Shown piece after piece: positions 56,231 to 64,000 of a DNA stretch of 64,000 bases. Every line of letters begins with the position of its first letter. The stretch's first letter is position 1. Position numbers and translations under genes: made by a program. Location of the stretch: assembly GCF_003234655.2 (NCBI RefSeq), contig NZ_CP126271.1:62001-126000 (forward strand), given 5' to 3'. This stretch comes from Curtobacterium sp. MCLR17_007. GTDB lineage: Bacteria > Actinomycetota > Actinomycetes > Actinomycetales > Microbacteriaceae. The notes under the pieces were generated by a model. That model made no database searches and was not told the origin of the DNA. It saw only the letters and a program-made list of their open reading frames with translations.

Positions 56231-57573
56231 CCGCCACAGCCACCGCGACCAACGACCAGCTCTTCGGCCGCGCCAAGAACAGCATCCCGGGCGGTGTGAA
56301 CTCGCCGGTCCGTGCGTACGGCTCGGTCGGCGGGACGCCTCGCTTCCTGGTGTCGGCGAAGGGCCCGTACGTCACCGACGCCGAGGGGCGCGAGTACGTC
56401 GACCTGGTCGCGTCGTGGGGCCCGGCGATCCTCGGGCACGCGCACCCCGGCACGGTCGAGGCCGTCCAGCAGGCCGCCGCACGCGGGCTGTCCTTCGGGG
56501 CGTCGACCCCCGGCGAGACCGAGCTGGCCGAGCTCGTGAAGCAGCGGGTCTCGGTCGACGGCGACGGCCCGATCGAGAAGATCCGCATGGTGTCCACCGG
56601 CACCGAGGCGACCATGACCGCGATCCGTCTGGCACGCGGCTACACCGGCCGCGACCTGCTCGTGAAGTTCGCCGGCCACTACCACGGCCACTCCGACTCC
56701 CTGCTGGCCGAGGCCGGCTCGGGCGTCGCGACGTTGGCGATGCCGGGCAGCGCGGGCATCACCGCCGAGACCGCGGCCCAGACGCTGGTGCTGCCCTACA
56801 ACGACCTCGACGCCGTCCGGGCCGCGTTCGACACGCACTCCGGGCGCATCGCCGCCGTGATCGTCGAGGCCGCCGCGGCGAACATGGGCGTGCTGGCCCC
56901 GGACCGCGGGTTCAACCGCACGCTTGCCCAGATCACCCAGTCGCACGGTGCGCTGCTCATCGTCGACGAGGTCCTGACCGGGTTCCGCGTCGGTTCGGCC
57001 GGGTGGTGGGGGCTCGAGGCCTCCCGCACGGTGCCGGACGGCGCCGGCTGGAAGCCCGACATCATCACGTTCGGCAAGGTCATCGGAGGTGGCATGCCGC
57101 TCGCCGCGCTCGGTGGCAAGCGCGAGGTGATGGACTTCCTCGCCCCGCTCGGTCCCGTCTACCAGGCCGGCACCCTGTCCGGGAACCCGCTCGCAGTCGC
57201 TGCGGGCATCGCGACGCTCCGTGCGGCGACGCCGGCCGTGTACGAGTCCCTGAACCGGACGGCGGCGGTGATCTCGTCCGCGACGAGCGAGGCACTCAGT
57301 GCCGCCGGTGTCGCGCACACCGTGCAGCACGCGGGCAACCTGTTCTCCTTCGCGTTCACCGACACCGCGCCGCGCAACTACGACGACGTCCGCGCGCAGG
57401 AGACCTGGCGCTACGCCCCGTTCTTCCACGCCATGCTCGACGCCGGCGTGACCCTGCCGCCGAGCGTGTACGAGGCCTGGTTCGTCACGGCCGCGCACGA
57501 CGACCGCGCTGTCGACCGGGTGCTGCAGGCGCTGCCCGCCGCGGCGCGCGCGGCCGCGAGCGCGCAGCCGTAG
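56227..57573 (+). CDS. hemL: Glutamate-1-semialdehyde 2,1-aminomutase
   Basis: This 448-residue PLP enzyme makes 5-aminolevulinate from the HemA product. It shows [64 protein letters not shown] and the PLP lysine in [15 protein letters not shown] (near 283). The end [12 protein letters not shown] is also characteristic. It is the last gene of the haem operon. A 19-bp GGAGGCCCG hairpin follows 15 bases after the stop. Confidence 0.97.
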   Translation: MTATATATNDQLFGRAKNSIPGGVNSPVRAYGSVGGTPRFLVSAKGPYVTDAEGREYVDLVASWGPAILGHAHPGTVEAVQQAAARGLSFGASTPGETELAELVKQRVSVDGDGPIEKIRMVSTGTEATMTAIRLARGYTGRDLLVKFAGHYHGHSDSLLAEAGSGVATLAMPGSAGITAETAAQTLVLPYNDLDAVRAAFDTHSGRIAAVIVEAAAANMGVLAPDRGFNRTLAQITQSHGALLIVDEVLTGFRVGSAGWWGLEASRTVPDGAGWKPDIITFGKVIGGGMPLAALGGKREVMDFLAPLGPVYQAGTLSGNPLAVAAGIATLRAATPAVYESLNRTAAVISSATSEALSAAGVAHTVQHAGNLFSFAFTDTAPRNYDDVRAQETWRYAPFFHAMLDAGVTLPPSVYEAWFVTAAHDDRAVDRVLQALPAAARAAASAQP

Positions 57574-57588
57574 ACCGGCGCACGCACT

Positions 57589-57630
57589 GGACGGGAGGCC
57601 CGTGGCGCGACCGCCACGGGCCTCCCGTCC
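57589..57630. terminator. Bidirectional terminator hairpin with GGGAGGCCCG core
   Basis: The 19-base arms 57589-57607 and 57612-57630 are perfect reverse complements around a CGAC loop. They lie between convergent hemL and the glycosyltransferase gene and share the GACGGGAGGCCCG core with the palindrome at 10113. Confidence 0.8.
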
Positions 57631-57653
57631 GTCGTGCGGACCGGACCGGCGTG

Positions 57654-58874
57654 TCAGAGCGGCCAGGTCAGCCAGAGGAACACGATCGCGACGGGCTGCA
57701 GCCCCAGGGAGGCCGCGCACGCCACGGCGAACCGCCGCCGCGTGCCCGTGAAGGTCGCCGAGGCGAGCGCGGGAGCGGCGGGCAGCAGCAGCCGGAACAG
57801 GCTCTGCTGCGGCAGGAACACGGCGACCACGTACAGGCCGTACGACAGCACCGCGGCCCGGAGCGGCACCGCAGCACCCCGTGAGCGGCGGACCGCCACG
57901 ACCGCCACCGTGCCGAGCGTGACCGCGGCGACGACGACGTCCACGACTCTGCCGAGCGACCACCCGAGCAGGAAGGACGGGGTCAGGGGCACGAAGTCGA
58001 CGACGCCGACGATGTCCCGCCACCAGGAGAGCTCCGTCAGGACGTAGGCGTCCGGCGTGTGGGTCACCGCGGACACGACGACGGGCCATGCCAGGCCCGC
58101 TGCCGCGGTGACGAGCCCGGCGCCGACCAGGGCGGCCCACCGGCTCCACCGCATCCGGCGCCGCCGCAGGACGGCCTCCAGGAAGACGACGCCGAGCGCG
58201 GCCGGGATGAACAGCGCCCCGGGCCGGACGATCGACGCGGCGACCGCGAACGGGACGAGTGCGACCCACCGGCCCCGCACGAGCAGCGCCAGGGCGGTGA
58301 AGGCCAGCGCCAGGAACAGGGTCTCGGCGTAGGTGACGTGGAAGACGATCGACAGCGGGTTGCACGCGAACAGCGCCGCGGCCCGGACGGCCCGGTCGGT
58401 GCCGAACTGGTGGACGACCACGGCGTAGAGCGCCAGGACCGCGACGGCACCGGCCACGAGGGTCACCAGCGCGCCCGCTGCCGGGAAGTCGAGTCCCGTC
58501 CACGCAATCACCCACCGGGTGACGGCCGGGTACCCGGGCAGGAACGCCCACTCGTTCTGCTGGACCAGGCCCTCGGCGGTCCGTGGCAGGGTGCTCGGGT
58601 ACCCCTCGGTGGCGATGACCTGGTACGCGTGGCCGTCCCACCACTGCAGGAAGCCCCCGAAGGACCGGCCGGTGTCGTAGTTCGTCCAGGGCCACCACCC
58701 GGACCGTGCGCCGACGTGGGCGAGCGCGAGCAGGCTCACGGTGACCAGGCGTGCGGCCGCGTACCAGGCCAGGAGGACCGCGACGGCGCGCGCGTGCACG
58801 GATCGGGAGTGCGTCGACCACACGGTGGCCGTGGACAGGGGAGCCGGGAGGGTCGTGGCCGGGGTGATCTGCAC
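57654..58874 (-). CDS. PIG-V-like/GT39-type integral membrane glycosyltransferase
   Basis: This 406-residue protein has about nine hydrophobic segments. The first loop contains the PIG-V-like pattern LQWWDGHAYQVIATEGYP, and ACNPLSIVFHVTYAETLFLALAF follows; both are typical of polyprenyl-phosphate-mannose-dependent mannosyltransferases of the GT-C fold. It probably transfers mannose to a lipid or cell-envelope glycan outside the membrane. The GTG lies 6 bases after TATTCT (58881-58886) with no ribosome-binding site. It is convergent with the haem operon. Confidence 0.83.
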   Translation of the reverse strand: MQITPATTLPAPLSTATVWSTHSRSVHARAVAVLLAWYAAARLVTVSLLALAHVGARSGWWPWTNYDTGRSFGGFLQWWDGHAYQVIATEGYPSTLPRTAEGLVQQNEWAFLPGYPAVTRWVIAWTGLDFPAAGALVTLVAGAVAVLALYAVVVHQFGTDRAVRAAALFACNPLSIVFHVTYAETLFLALAFTALALLVRGRWVALVPFAVAASIVRPGALFIPAALGVVFLEAVLRRRRMRWSRWAALVGAGLVTAAAGLAWPVVVSAVTHTPDAYVLTELSWWRDIVGVVDFVPLTPSFLLGWSLGRVVDVVVAAVTLGTVAVVAVRRSRGAAVPLRAAVLSYGLYVVAVFLPQQSLFRLLLPAAPALASATFTGTRRRFAVACAASLGLQPVAIVFLWLTWPL

Positions 58875-58974
58875 GGATGCAGAATATGAACGGCCGGTCC
58901 ACCACCGCGTGGTACCACGGTGCCGGAGCGGTCACGCCGCCGTGCCGACGTCGCGAGCAGCTCGTGCGGTGTCG

Positions 58975-59766
58975 TCAGCGCTGCACGGCTCGCCGTGCGT
59001 GCCAGCGGCCCTCGGAGCGGACGATCGCGAGCGGGAAGTCGAAGGCGTGCGACACCGCTGACGACGTGATCACCTGGTCGGCATCCCCCTGGGCCACGAC
59101 GGCCCCGTCCCGCAGCAGCATCGCGTGCGAGGTCGACGCCGGCAGGTCCTCGAGGTGGTGCGTGACCATCACGCTGCCGAGGTCAGGGTGGCGGTGCCGG
59201 AGCGCGTCGACGGTCTCGAGCAGGTGTTCGCGTGCGGCGACGTCGAGCCCGGTCGCCGGCTCGTCGAGCAGGAGCAGCTGCGGGTCCGCCATCAGCGCAC
59301 GGGCGATCAGCGCGCGACCCCGCTCGCCCTGCGACAGCACCGGCCAGCGGGCGTCCCGGCGTGCGGTCAGCCCGACGTCGGCGACGTGTTGGTCCGCGCG
59401 CTCGAGGTCGTCGGCGGTCGGTTCCCACCGCGGCATGAGGTCGGTCGTCCCGGTGCGCCCGGTCAGGACGGTCTCGTGCACCGTCAGCGGGGTGAGCATC
59501 CGGTGCCGGGGGTCGACGTGCGCGATGTGTTCGCGGAGTTCCCGGACGTCGACACGGCCCAGGCGACGTCCCAGGATCTCGACCGACCCGGCGGTGGGGT
59601 GCCCGGTGGCCCCGAGGACGGCCAGCAGCGTGGACTTGCCCGCGCCGTTCGGTCCGAGGAGTGCCCAGTGCTCGCCTCGACGTACCGTCAGGTCGACGTC
59701 GTGCAGCAGGTCTCGGCCGGACCGGGTGACGCGGACGGCGGTGGCGCGGAGCAGGACGTCGGACAT
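58975..59766 (-). CDS. ABC transporter ATP-binding protein without a membrane partner
   Basis: This is a 263-residue ATPase. Walker A is ALLGPNGAGKSTLLAVLG, the Q-loop region is HVDPRHRML, the signature is LSQGERGRALIARAL, Walker B is LLLLDEPATGLD and the H-loop is VMVTHHLEDLP. It resembles ModF/PhnC-type importers. No permease gene is adjacent. The ATG at 59766 (GTG one codon earlier) overlaps the stop of the double GntR-like gene, so it is translationally coupled to that gene. Confidence 0.88.
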   Translation of the reverse strand: MSDVLLRATAVRVTRSGRDLLHDVDLTVRRGEHWALLGPNGAGKSTLLAVLGATGHPTAGSVEILGRRLGRVDVRELREHIAHVDPRHRMLTPLTVHETVLTGRTGTTDLMPRWEPTADDLERADQHVADVGLTARRDARWPVLSQGERGRALIARALMADPQLLLLDEPATGLDVAAREHLLETVDALRHRHPDLGSVMVTHHLEDLPASTSHAMLLRDGAVVAQGDADQVITSSAVSHAFDFPLAIVRSEGRWHARRAVQR

Positions 59767-61124
59767 CACTCCATCGTGCCGTACCGCGCGCGGACCTCGG
59801 CGACGTGGGCGTCGATGTGCAGGCCGTACGCGTGCATGGCCTCGGTGGCGACGTCGGGGTCGCGCTGGTGGACCGCGTCCGTCGCGAGCTCGAGGAAGTC
59901 ATCGAGCGCGAACTGCCGGAAGGCCGTGCGGTCCTCCATGATGTACGCGGTCCGGTCCAGGGCGATGCGGCCCGAGTCGCGCAGGAACGAGTTGCCGAGT
60001 CGGTCGACGCAGGACCGCGCGAACGACAGCAGTGCGACGACGTAGCCGAAGTCGCGCGCGCGACCGAGACGGCCGATCCGGCGCAGGGTGGCGACGGCCA
60101 CCGCGGCGTCCGCGTCGGACAGGTCGGCGACCATCCGTCGGAACGCGGCCTCGAAGACGCCGGTCGCGACCTGGACGGAGTCCTGCCAGTCGCGCAGGTC
60201 CGGTGTGCGGACGACCACGGTGTCCTGCGTGCCGGGGACAGCCCGCAGCAGGCTCATGAGCTCGAGACGACGGACGATCGGCACCAGGCGGGCGGCGGGC
60301 AGGTGGAACCGCCGGGCGAGGTCGCGCACCGAGACGGGTTCACCGGCCGACCACGTCCCGTCGCGGACTGCGCCGAGCACGTCGAACCACGCGGCATCGG
60401 GCTCGTCGTCCACCAGCACGGTCGCGTCCGTCGCCGGCGCGGGGTTCCGGAGCACGTCCGGGTCGTCCGTCCCGGTCGCCGCCGCCACGTCCGTCAGGTG
60501 GTCGGGCCACATCCGCGCCAGGACGTGGACGGCCTGCTGGGCGCTGACGACGTCAGCACGCTGGACAGCCCGCGAGGACGCCGCGAGCCAGCGGTCGATG
60601 CCGTCGACCCGCCACCGTGGCGACGGGTCGAGGCCGTACCGGTACTGCTCCAGCGTCCGGTGCAGCAGTCGTCCGACGAAGTGGTTGGGCGTCTCGTCAG
60701 CCCAGAAGGCGATGGTGGCGAGCATCGACGTGTCCAGCCCGTCGGAGCGCAGTCGGACGTCGCGGTCGGCCGCGGCGACGAGCTCCCGGTACCGGCGCGC
60801 CTGGTCGGGAGTGAGATCCGGCACCGTCGCTCGGAACGCGATCTCGAGCAGGTCGAGCACGGCCCAGCTGCCCTCGGCCCACCGCTCGGGCGTGAGGGGC
60901 TCGAACCGCACGGTCGTCGGGCCCGTGCGACGCGCCAGACCGAGGTACACCAGGCGGAAGAGGGCGCCGCGCAGCTCACCGAGACCCGCGTCGACGCGGT
61001 GTTCGAGCTCGAGCTCGTCGTGGTCGGTCCCGCGCTCGAGACTGCCCTCGCGGATCGCGGCGAGCAACCGACGGTAGGTGCCCTCGAACGGCTGTGGGTC
61101 CGCGTCCTCGCCGACGGGCAGCAT
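59766..61124 (-). CDS. Tandem, degenerate GntR-FCD double protein
   Basis: This 452-residue protein appears to be two GntR-FCD units in tandem. Both begin with a winged-helix-like segment (LLAAIREGSLERGTDHDELELEHRVDAGLGELRGALFRLVYLGL, and VLGAVRDGTWSAGEPVSVRDLARRFHLPAARLVPIVRRLELMSLL) ending V-x-x-P-x-x-x-x-W, then an all-helical FCD-like region. Both match the normal GntR encoded next door (MLAALRDGTLQHGERLNDDELVQWLGVSRTPIREA) in layout. The first recognition helix is poorly conserved. It may be a multi-site regulator or an inactive sensor. It is 3 bases downstream of that gene. Confidence 0.75.
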   Translation of the reverse strand: MLPVGEDADPQPFEGTYRRLLAAIREGSLERGTDHDELELEHRVDAGLGELRGALFRLVYLGLARRTGPTTVRFEPLTPERWAEGSWAVLDLLEIAFRATVPDLTPDQARRYRELVAAADRDVRLRSDGLDTSMLATIAFWADETPNHFVGRLLHRTLEQYRYGLDPSPRWRVDGIDRWLAASSRAVQRADVVSAQQAVHVLARMWPDHLTDVAAATGTDDPDVLRNPAPATDATVLVDDEPDAAWFDVLGAVRDGTWSAGEPVSVRDLARRFHLPAARLVPIVRRLELMSLLRAVPGTQDTVVVRTPDLRDWQDSVQVATGVFEAAFRRMVADLSDADAAVAVATLRRIGRLGRARDFGYVVALLSFARSCVDRLGNSFLRDSGRIALDRTAYIMEDRTAFRQFALDDFLELATDAVHQRDPDVATEAMHAYGLHIDAHVAEVRARYGTME

Positions 61125-61127
61125 GGG

Positions 61128-61796
61128 TCAGGCGCGCGCGGCGCGGACCGACTCGATGTGCTGCTCGAAGTTGCGGGTCAGGGCACGGCCGGCTTCGGCG
61201 GCGGTCTCGCCGTCGCGCTCCGGCAGGGCCTCGCGCAGGATCGAGAAGAACGCCTCCGATCCGTACTGCTCGAAGGCCGGCGTCGGGTTCAACGTGAAGC
61301 GCACGCGTTCGAGCGCACCCTGGGCTGCGTTCTGGACGAGCGGGTTGCCGGAGTGGGCGATCGCGAACTCGACGATGTCGGTCACGGCGCCGCTGAAGCC
61401 GTTGTCGCGGACCTTGCGGAGTCCGTCCGCCCGGTCGAGCAGCCGCTCCAGGGCATCGGCGTCGTCCTCGGAGTACTCGGGGACGCCCCACCGCAGGCTG
61501 AGCTCGAAGAAGCCCACCATCGCGCGGGTCGCGGTCACCCAGTCGTCGAGCGTGGGGGTCGCGACCCGGGTGTACCGGTTCGCCTCCATCTCGACCAGGC
61601 CGATGTCGACGAGCTTCGCGATCGCCTCGCGGATGGGCGTCCGACTGACGCCGAGCCACTGCACCAGTTCGTCGTCGTTGAGCCGCTCACCGTGCTGCAG
61701 GGTGCCGTCCCGGAGGGCGGCGAGCATCTTCTCGTAGACGACGTCGCGCAGGAGCTTGCGGGGCGAGGTCTCGACCGTGGACTTGGGGACCGGCAT
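61128..61796 (-). CDS. GntR-family regulator (FCD-like ligand domain)
   Basis: This 222-residue regulator has a canonical GntR winged helix (LRDGTLQHGERLNDDELVQWLGVSRTPIREAIAKLVDIGLVEMEANRYTRVATP) followed by a helical FCD-type domain (VGFFELSLRWGVPEYSEDDADAL, NPLVQNAAQGALERVRFTLNP). The ATG at 61796 is preceded by GGAG at 6 bases. It is the first gene of a unit with the double GntR-like protein and the ABC ATPase. The perfect palindrome CAAGCGCTTG lies 57 bases upstream. Confidence 0.9.
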   Translation of the reverse strand: MPVPKSTVETSPRKLLRDVVYEKMLAALRDGTLQHGERLNDDELVQWLGVSRTPIREAIAKLVDIGLVEMEANRYTRVATPTLDDWVTATRAMVGFFELSLRWGVPEYSEDDADALERLLDRADGLRKVRDNGFSGAVTDIVEFAIAHSGNPLVQNAAQGALERVRFTLNPTPAFEQYGSEAFFSILREALPERDGETAAEAGRALTRNFEQHIESVRAARA

Positions 61797-61852
61797 CAGG
61801 AACTCCACTCAGTGGCGCGTGTGTGACATGCCGATCCTAACGTGTTGATGTG

Positions 61853-61862
61853 CAAGCGCTTG
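61853..61862. promoter_or_regulatory. CAAGCGCTTG palindrome upstream of GntR
   Basis: This perfect 10-bp palindrome lies in the 88-base gap between the reductase stop and the GntR start. Its extended form TGCAAGCGCTTGTG, with a central CG, resembles LacI/CcpA-type sites and overlaps TTGCAC, a possible -35 on the minus strand. The binding protein is unknown. Confidence 0.4.
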
Positions 61863-61884
61863 TGAAATGCGGTGCGACTGCATC

Positions 61885-62862
61885 TCAGCGGCGGACGTCG
61901 ACGATCGTGCGTCCGTGCACCCGTCCGGCGACCACTTCTGGGCCGACCGCGATCGCGTCGGACAGCGTGACCGTGCGCGTCACGTCGGTGAGCAGCGCGG
62001 GGTCGAGTTCAGCGGCGAGCAGGTCCCAGGCCTGCCGGCGGAGCGCAGCCGGGGCGTCCACCGAGTTGATGCCGAGCAGGGAGACCCCGCGCAGGATGAA
62101 GGGCAGCACGGTGGTGTGCAGCTCGACGTCCTGCGCCAGGCCGCACGCCGTCACGGCCCCGCCCCACCGGGTCGACGCGAGCAGGTTCGCCAGGGTCGCT
62201 CCACCGACGCTGTCCACCGCGCCGGCCCAGGTCGCCTTCTGCATGGGCCGGCCGCGGTCGCTGAGCGTGGCACGGTCGACGACGTCCGTCGCACCGAGGG
62301 CACGGAGCGCATCGGCGTTCCCGGTGCGGCCCGTCGACGCGGTCACCCGGTACCCCCGACCGGCCAGCAGGGGGATCGCGACCGACCCGACGCCGCCGGA
62401 GGACCCGGTCACCAGGACCGGCCCGTCGGTGGGGTCCACGAACCGTGCGAGGGCGAGCACGCTGAGCGCGGCGGTGAACCCGGCGGTGCCGATCGCCGCC
62501 GCGAAGTCGTCGCCGACGCCGTCGGGCAGCACGACGAGGGCGTCGGCGGGCACGACGGCCCTGGTCGTCCAGCCGCCGTGCCGGTTCTCGCCCGCGCCGG
62601 CACCGTTGAGCACCACGCGGTCGCCGATCCGGACCTGGTGCACGCCCGGTCCGACCGCGGCCACGGTGCCGACGACGTCGATCCCGGGCACGAGCGGGTC
62701 GATCCGCGCGACGCCGGGGTCACGCGCCAGGGCGAGCCCGTCCTTGTAGTTGACGCTCGAGTACACGACGTCGACGAGGGCCTCGCCCTCACCGGCGTCC
62801 GGGACGTCGACGTCGGTGACGGTGGGGGCGGCGGAACTGGAGACGAGGACGGCGCGGGTCAC
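61885..62862 (-). CDS. AcuI/YhdH-like quinone oxidoreductase-family reductase
   Basis: This 325-residue zinc-free medium-chain reductase shows VYSSVNYKDGLALARD at the N-terminus (YKD is typical of YhdH), PLVPGIDVVGTV, IGTAGFTAALSVLAL, the NADPH loop VTGSSGGVGSVAIPLL and VDSVGGATLANLL. YhdH/AcuI reduces acryloyl-CoA to propionyl-CoA. The gene stands alone between pfkA and the GntR unit. Activity on acryloyl-CoA is probable but not certain; related enzymes reduce other enoyl thioesters or quinones. Confidence 0.9.
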   Translation of the reverse strand: MTRAVLVSSSAAPTVTDVDVPDAGEGEALVDVVYSSVNYKDGLALARDPGVARIDPLVPGIDVVGTVAAVGPGVHQVRIGDRVVLNGAGAGENRHGGWTTRAVVPADALVVLPDGVGDDFAAAIGTAGFTAALSVLALARFVDPTDGPVLVTGSSGGVGSVAIPLLAGRGYRVTASTGRTGNADALRALGATDVVDRATLSDRGRPMQKATWAGAVDSVGGATLANLLASTRWGGAVTACGLAQDVELHTTVLPFILRGVSLLGINSVDAPAALRRQAWDLLAAELDPALLTDVTRTVTLSDAIAVGPEVVAGRVHGRTIVDVRR

Positions 62863-62923
62863 GCGCCGAACGCTACCCGCGCCTCCAGGCCGTGGACCGC
62901 ACTGACCGGCCCGAACCGGTGCG

Positions 62924-63952
62924 TCAGCCGAACAGGATCGCGGCCTCGTCGAAGCGCGACTGCGGGACGGTCTTGAGCTCGCCGAGCGCGTCCGCGAAAG
63001 AGACGTGCACGATCTCGGTGCCGCGCAGCGCGACCATGCGTCCCCAGCGCTCCTCGACGACGGAGTCGACCGCGGCCAGCCCCAGGCGCGTCGAGAGCAC
63101 CCGGTCGTAGGCGGTCGGCGTGCCGCCGCGCTGGATGTGCCCGAGGGTCGTCGCGCGCGTCTCGATGCCCGTCATCTCCTCGATCAGCGGCGCGAGGCGC
63201 TCGCCGATGCCGCCCAGCCGCGGACGGCCGAACGCGTCGAGGCCGCGCTCGGAGTGCGCGTTGTCCTCGTGGTCGGGGACGAAGCCCTCGGCGACGACGA
63301 CGAGCGGGGCCCGTCCGCGGTCGTACGCCGACCGCACCCAGGCGGCGATCTGCGCGAGCGAGGTCTTCTGCTCGGGGATCAGGATCGCGTGCGCGCCCGC
63401 GGCCATGCCGGACTGCAGCGCGATCCAGCCCACGTGCCGTCCCATCACCTCGGCGACCATGCAGCGGGAGTGCGACTCGCCGGTGGTGCGCAGGCGGTCC
63501 ATGGCCTCGGTCGCGATCTCCACCGCGGTGTCGAAGCCGAACGTGTAGTCCGTCGCGCCGAGGTCGTTGTCGACGGTCTTCGGGACACCGACGATCTTCA
63601 GCCCGGCGTCGGTCAGGCGCTTTGCTGCCGCAAGGGTGCCCTCGCCGCCGATCGCGATCAGGGCGTCGATCCCGTGGCGCTCGAGGACGCGCTGGATGTT
63701 CTCGACGCCGCCCTTCTCGCCCTCGAACGGGTTCGTCCGGCTGGTGCCGAGGATCGTGCCGCCCTGCTTGGCGATGCCCTGGATGTCCTTGCGGCCGAGC
63801 GGGACGATGTCGCCCTCGACGACACCGCGCCAGCCGTCCCGGAACCCGACGAACTCGTACCCGTGGATCGCGATGCCCTTGAGGACCGCGGCCCGGATCA
63901 CCGCGTTGAGTCCGGGGCAGTCGCCGCCGGACGTGAGGATGCCGATGCGCAT
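62924..63952 (-). CDS. pfkA: ATP-dependent 6-phosphofructokinase
   Basis: This 342-residue glycolytic enzyme shows MRIGILTSGGDCPGLNAVIRA, IAIGGEGTLAAAKRL, VPKTVDNDLGATDYTFGFDTA (catalytic Asp in TVDND), EVMGRHVGWIALQSGMAAGA and LGHIQRGGTPTAYDR. The Gly in GGEGTL at the position that discriminates ATP from pyrophosphate indicates ATP use; the Lys in PKTVDND is usual for the actinobacterial group-III ATP enzymes. GGAG precedes the ATG. It lies alone at the right edge. Confidence 0.96.
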   Translation of the reverse strand: MRIGILTSGGDCPGLNAVIRAAVLKGIAIHGYEFVGFRDGWRGVVEGDIVPLGRKDIQGIAKQGGTILGTSRTNPFEGEKGGVENIQRVLERHGIDALIAIGGEGTLAAAKRLTDAGLKIVGVPKTVDNDLGATDYTFGFDTAVEIATEAMDRLRTTGESHSRCMVAEVMGRHVGWIALQSGMAAGAHAILIPEQKTSLAQIAAWVRSAYDRGRAPLVVVAEGFVPDHEDNAHSERGLDAFGRPRLGGIGERLAPLIEEMTGIETRATTLGHIQRGGTPTAYDRVLSTRLGLAAVDSVVEERWGRMVALRGTEIVHVSFADALGELKTVPQSRFDEAAILFG

Positions 63953-64000
63953 GGGGAACTCCGTTGTCGGGTGGGTGGGACAGGACCCATCTTGGCCGAC

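Noticed and set aside
62924..63952. Pyrophosphate-dependent phosphofructokinase
   Set aside because: Lys in PKTVDND occurs in PPi enzymes, but the discriminating position in GGEGTL is Gly and not Asp, as in actinobacterial ATP-dependent enzymes.

Overview
The window is very GC-rich, densely coded, actinobacterial chromosome. The gene content points to Microbacteriaceae, possibly a plant-associated genus such as Curtobacterium. Supporting evidence is the coproporphyrin-dependent haem operon (CgoX, CpfC, ChdC), NucS mismatch-repair endonuclease, a group of Asp23/AmaP/DUF2273 envelope-stress genes, many GTG starts and many short overlapping start/stop codons. The genus is a guess because there is no rRNA in the window. 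I saw no rRNA, tRNA, CRISPR array, insertion sequence or prophage. No stretch over about 300 bases lacks a gene.

Bases 1-15735 hold two carbohydrate-catabolic units, each next to a GntR-type regulator. The first (824-7530, plus strand) encodes a TIM-barrel sugar enzyme, a 3-hydroxyacyl-CoA-dehydrogenase-type oxidoreductase, an SDR, an anion-symporter-type MFS carrier, a fused DhaK-DhaL ketose kinase and a TpiA-like isomerase. The set could oxidise and decarboxylate a plant-derived sugar acid to a tetrulose and then phosphorylate and isomerise it. A two-component system follows. The second unit (10174-14865, minus strand) encodes a class II aldolase, a HAD phosphatase, separate DhaL and DhaK subunits and a zinc formaldehyde-dehydrogenase-like enzyme. 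It diverges from a HutC-type regulator, and a perfect palindrome lies in the promoter spacer.

Bases 15736-33279 are a mosaic of small units: MarR and TetR regulators, a secreted protein beside an ECF sigma factor, a Gfo/Idh dehydrogenase plus sugar isomerase divergent from an MFS carrier, an esterase, Nudix and VOC proteins, exporters, NucS and a LacI-MFS pair. Bases 33464-39208 carry a MATE exporter, an NCS2 permease, an M13 peptidase and a beta-lactamase-fold protein that has lost its catalytic motifs.

Bases 39300-43522 form a minus-strand envelope-stress cluster. It has Asp23/Gls24 proteins, their membrane partners, CsbD, and an unusual fusion of a Gls24 domain to LEA-like 11-residue repeats. 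An AraC regulator with one and a half DNA-binding domains follows, then a DUF4232 lipoprotein and a small acidic protein made of 20-residue SDIPGE repeats.

Bases 46420-57573 contain the haem pathway: hemA diverges from hemE-cgoX, three small envelope proteins intervene, and chdC-cpfC-hemC-hemD-hemB-hemL follow with mostly overlapping junctions. hemD has no canonical start codon. The right end carries a PIG-V-like glycosyltransferase, an orphan ABC ATPase, a degenerate double GntR-FCD protein next to a normal GntR, an AcuI/YhdH-like reductase and PfkA.

Two patterns recur. One is a family of intergenic stem-loops with a GGAGGCCCG core, including a 48-bp perfect palindrome. The other is a set of genes without a Shine-Dalgarno sequence whose start codon lies 6-8 bases after a -10-like hexamer, suggesting leaderless transcripts.
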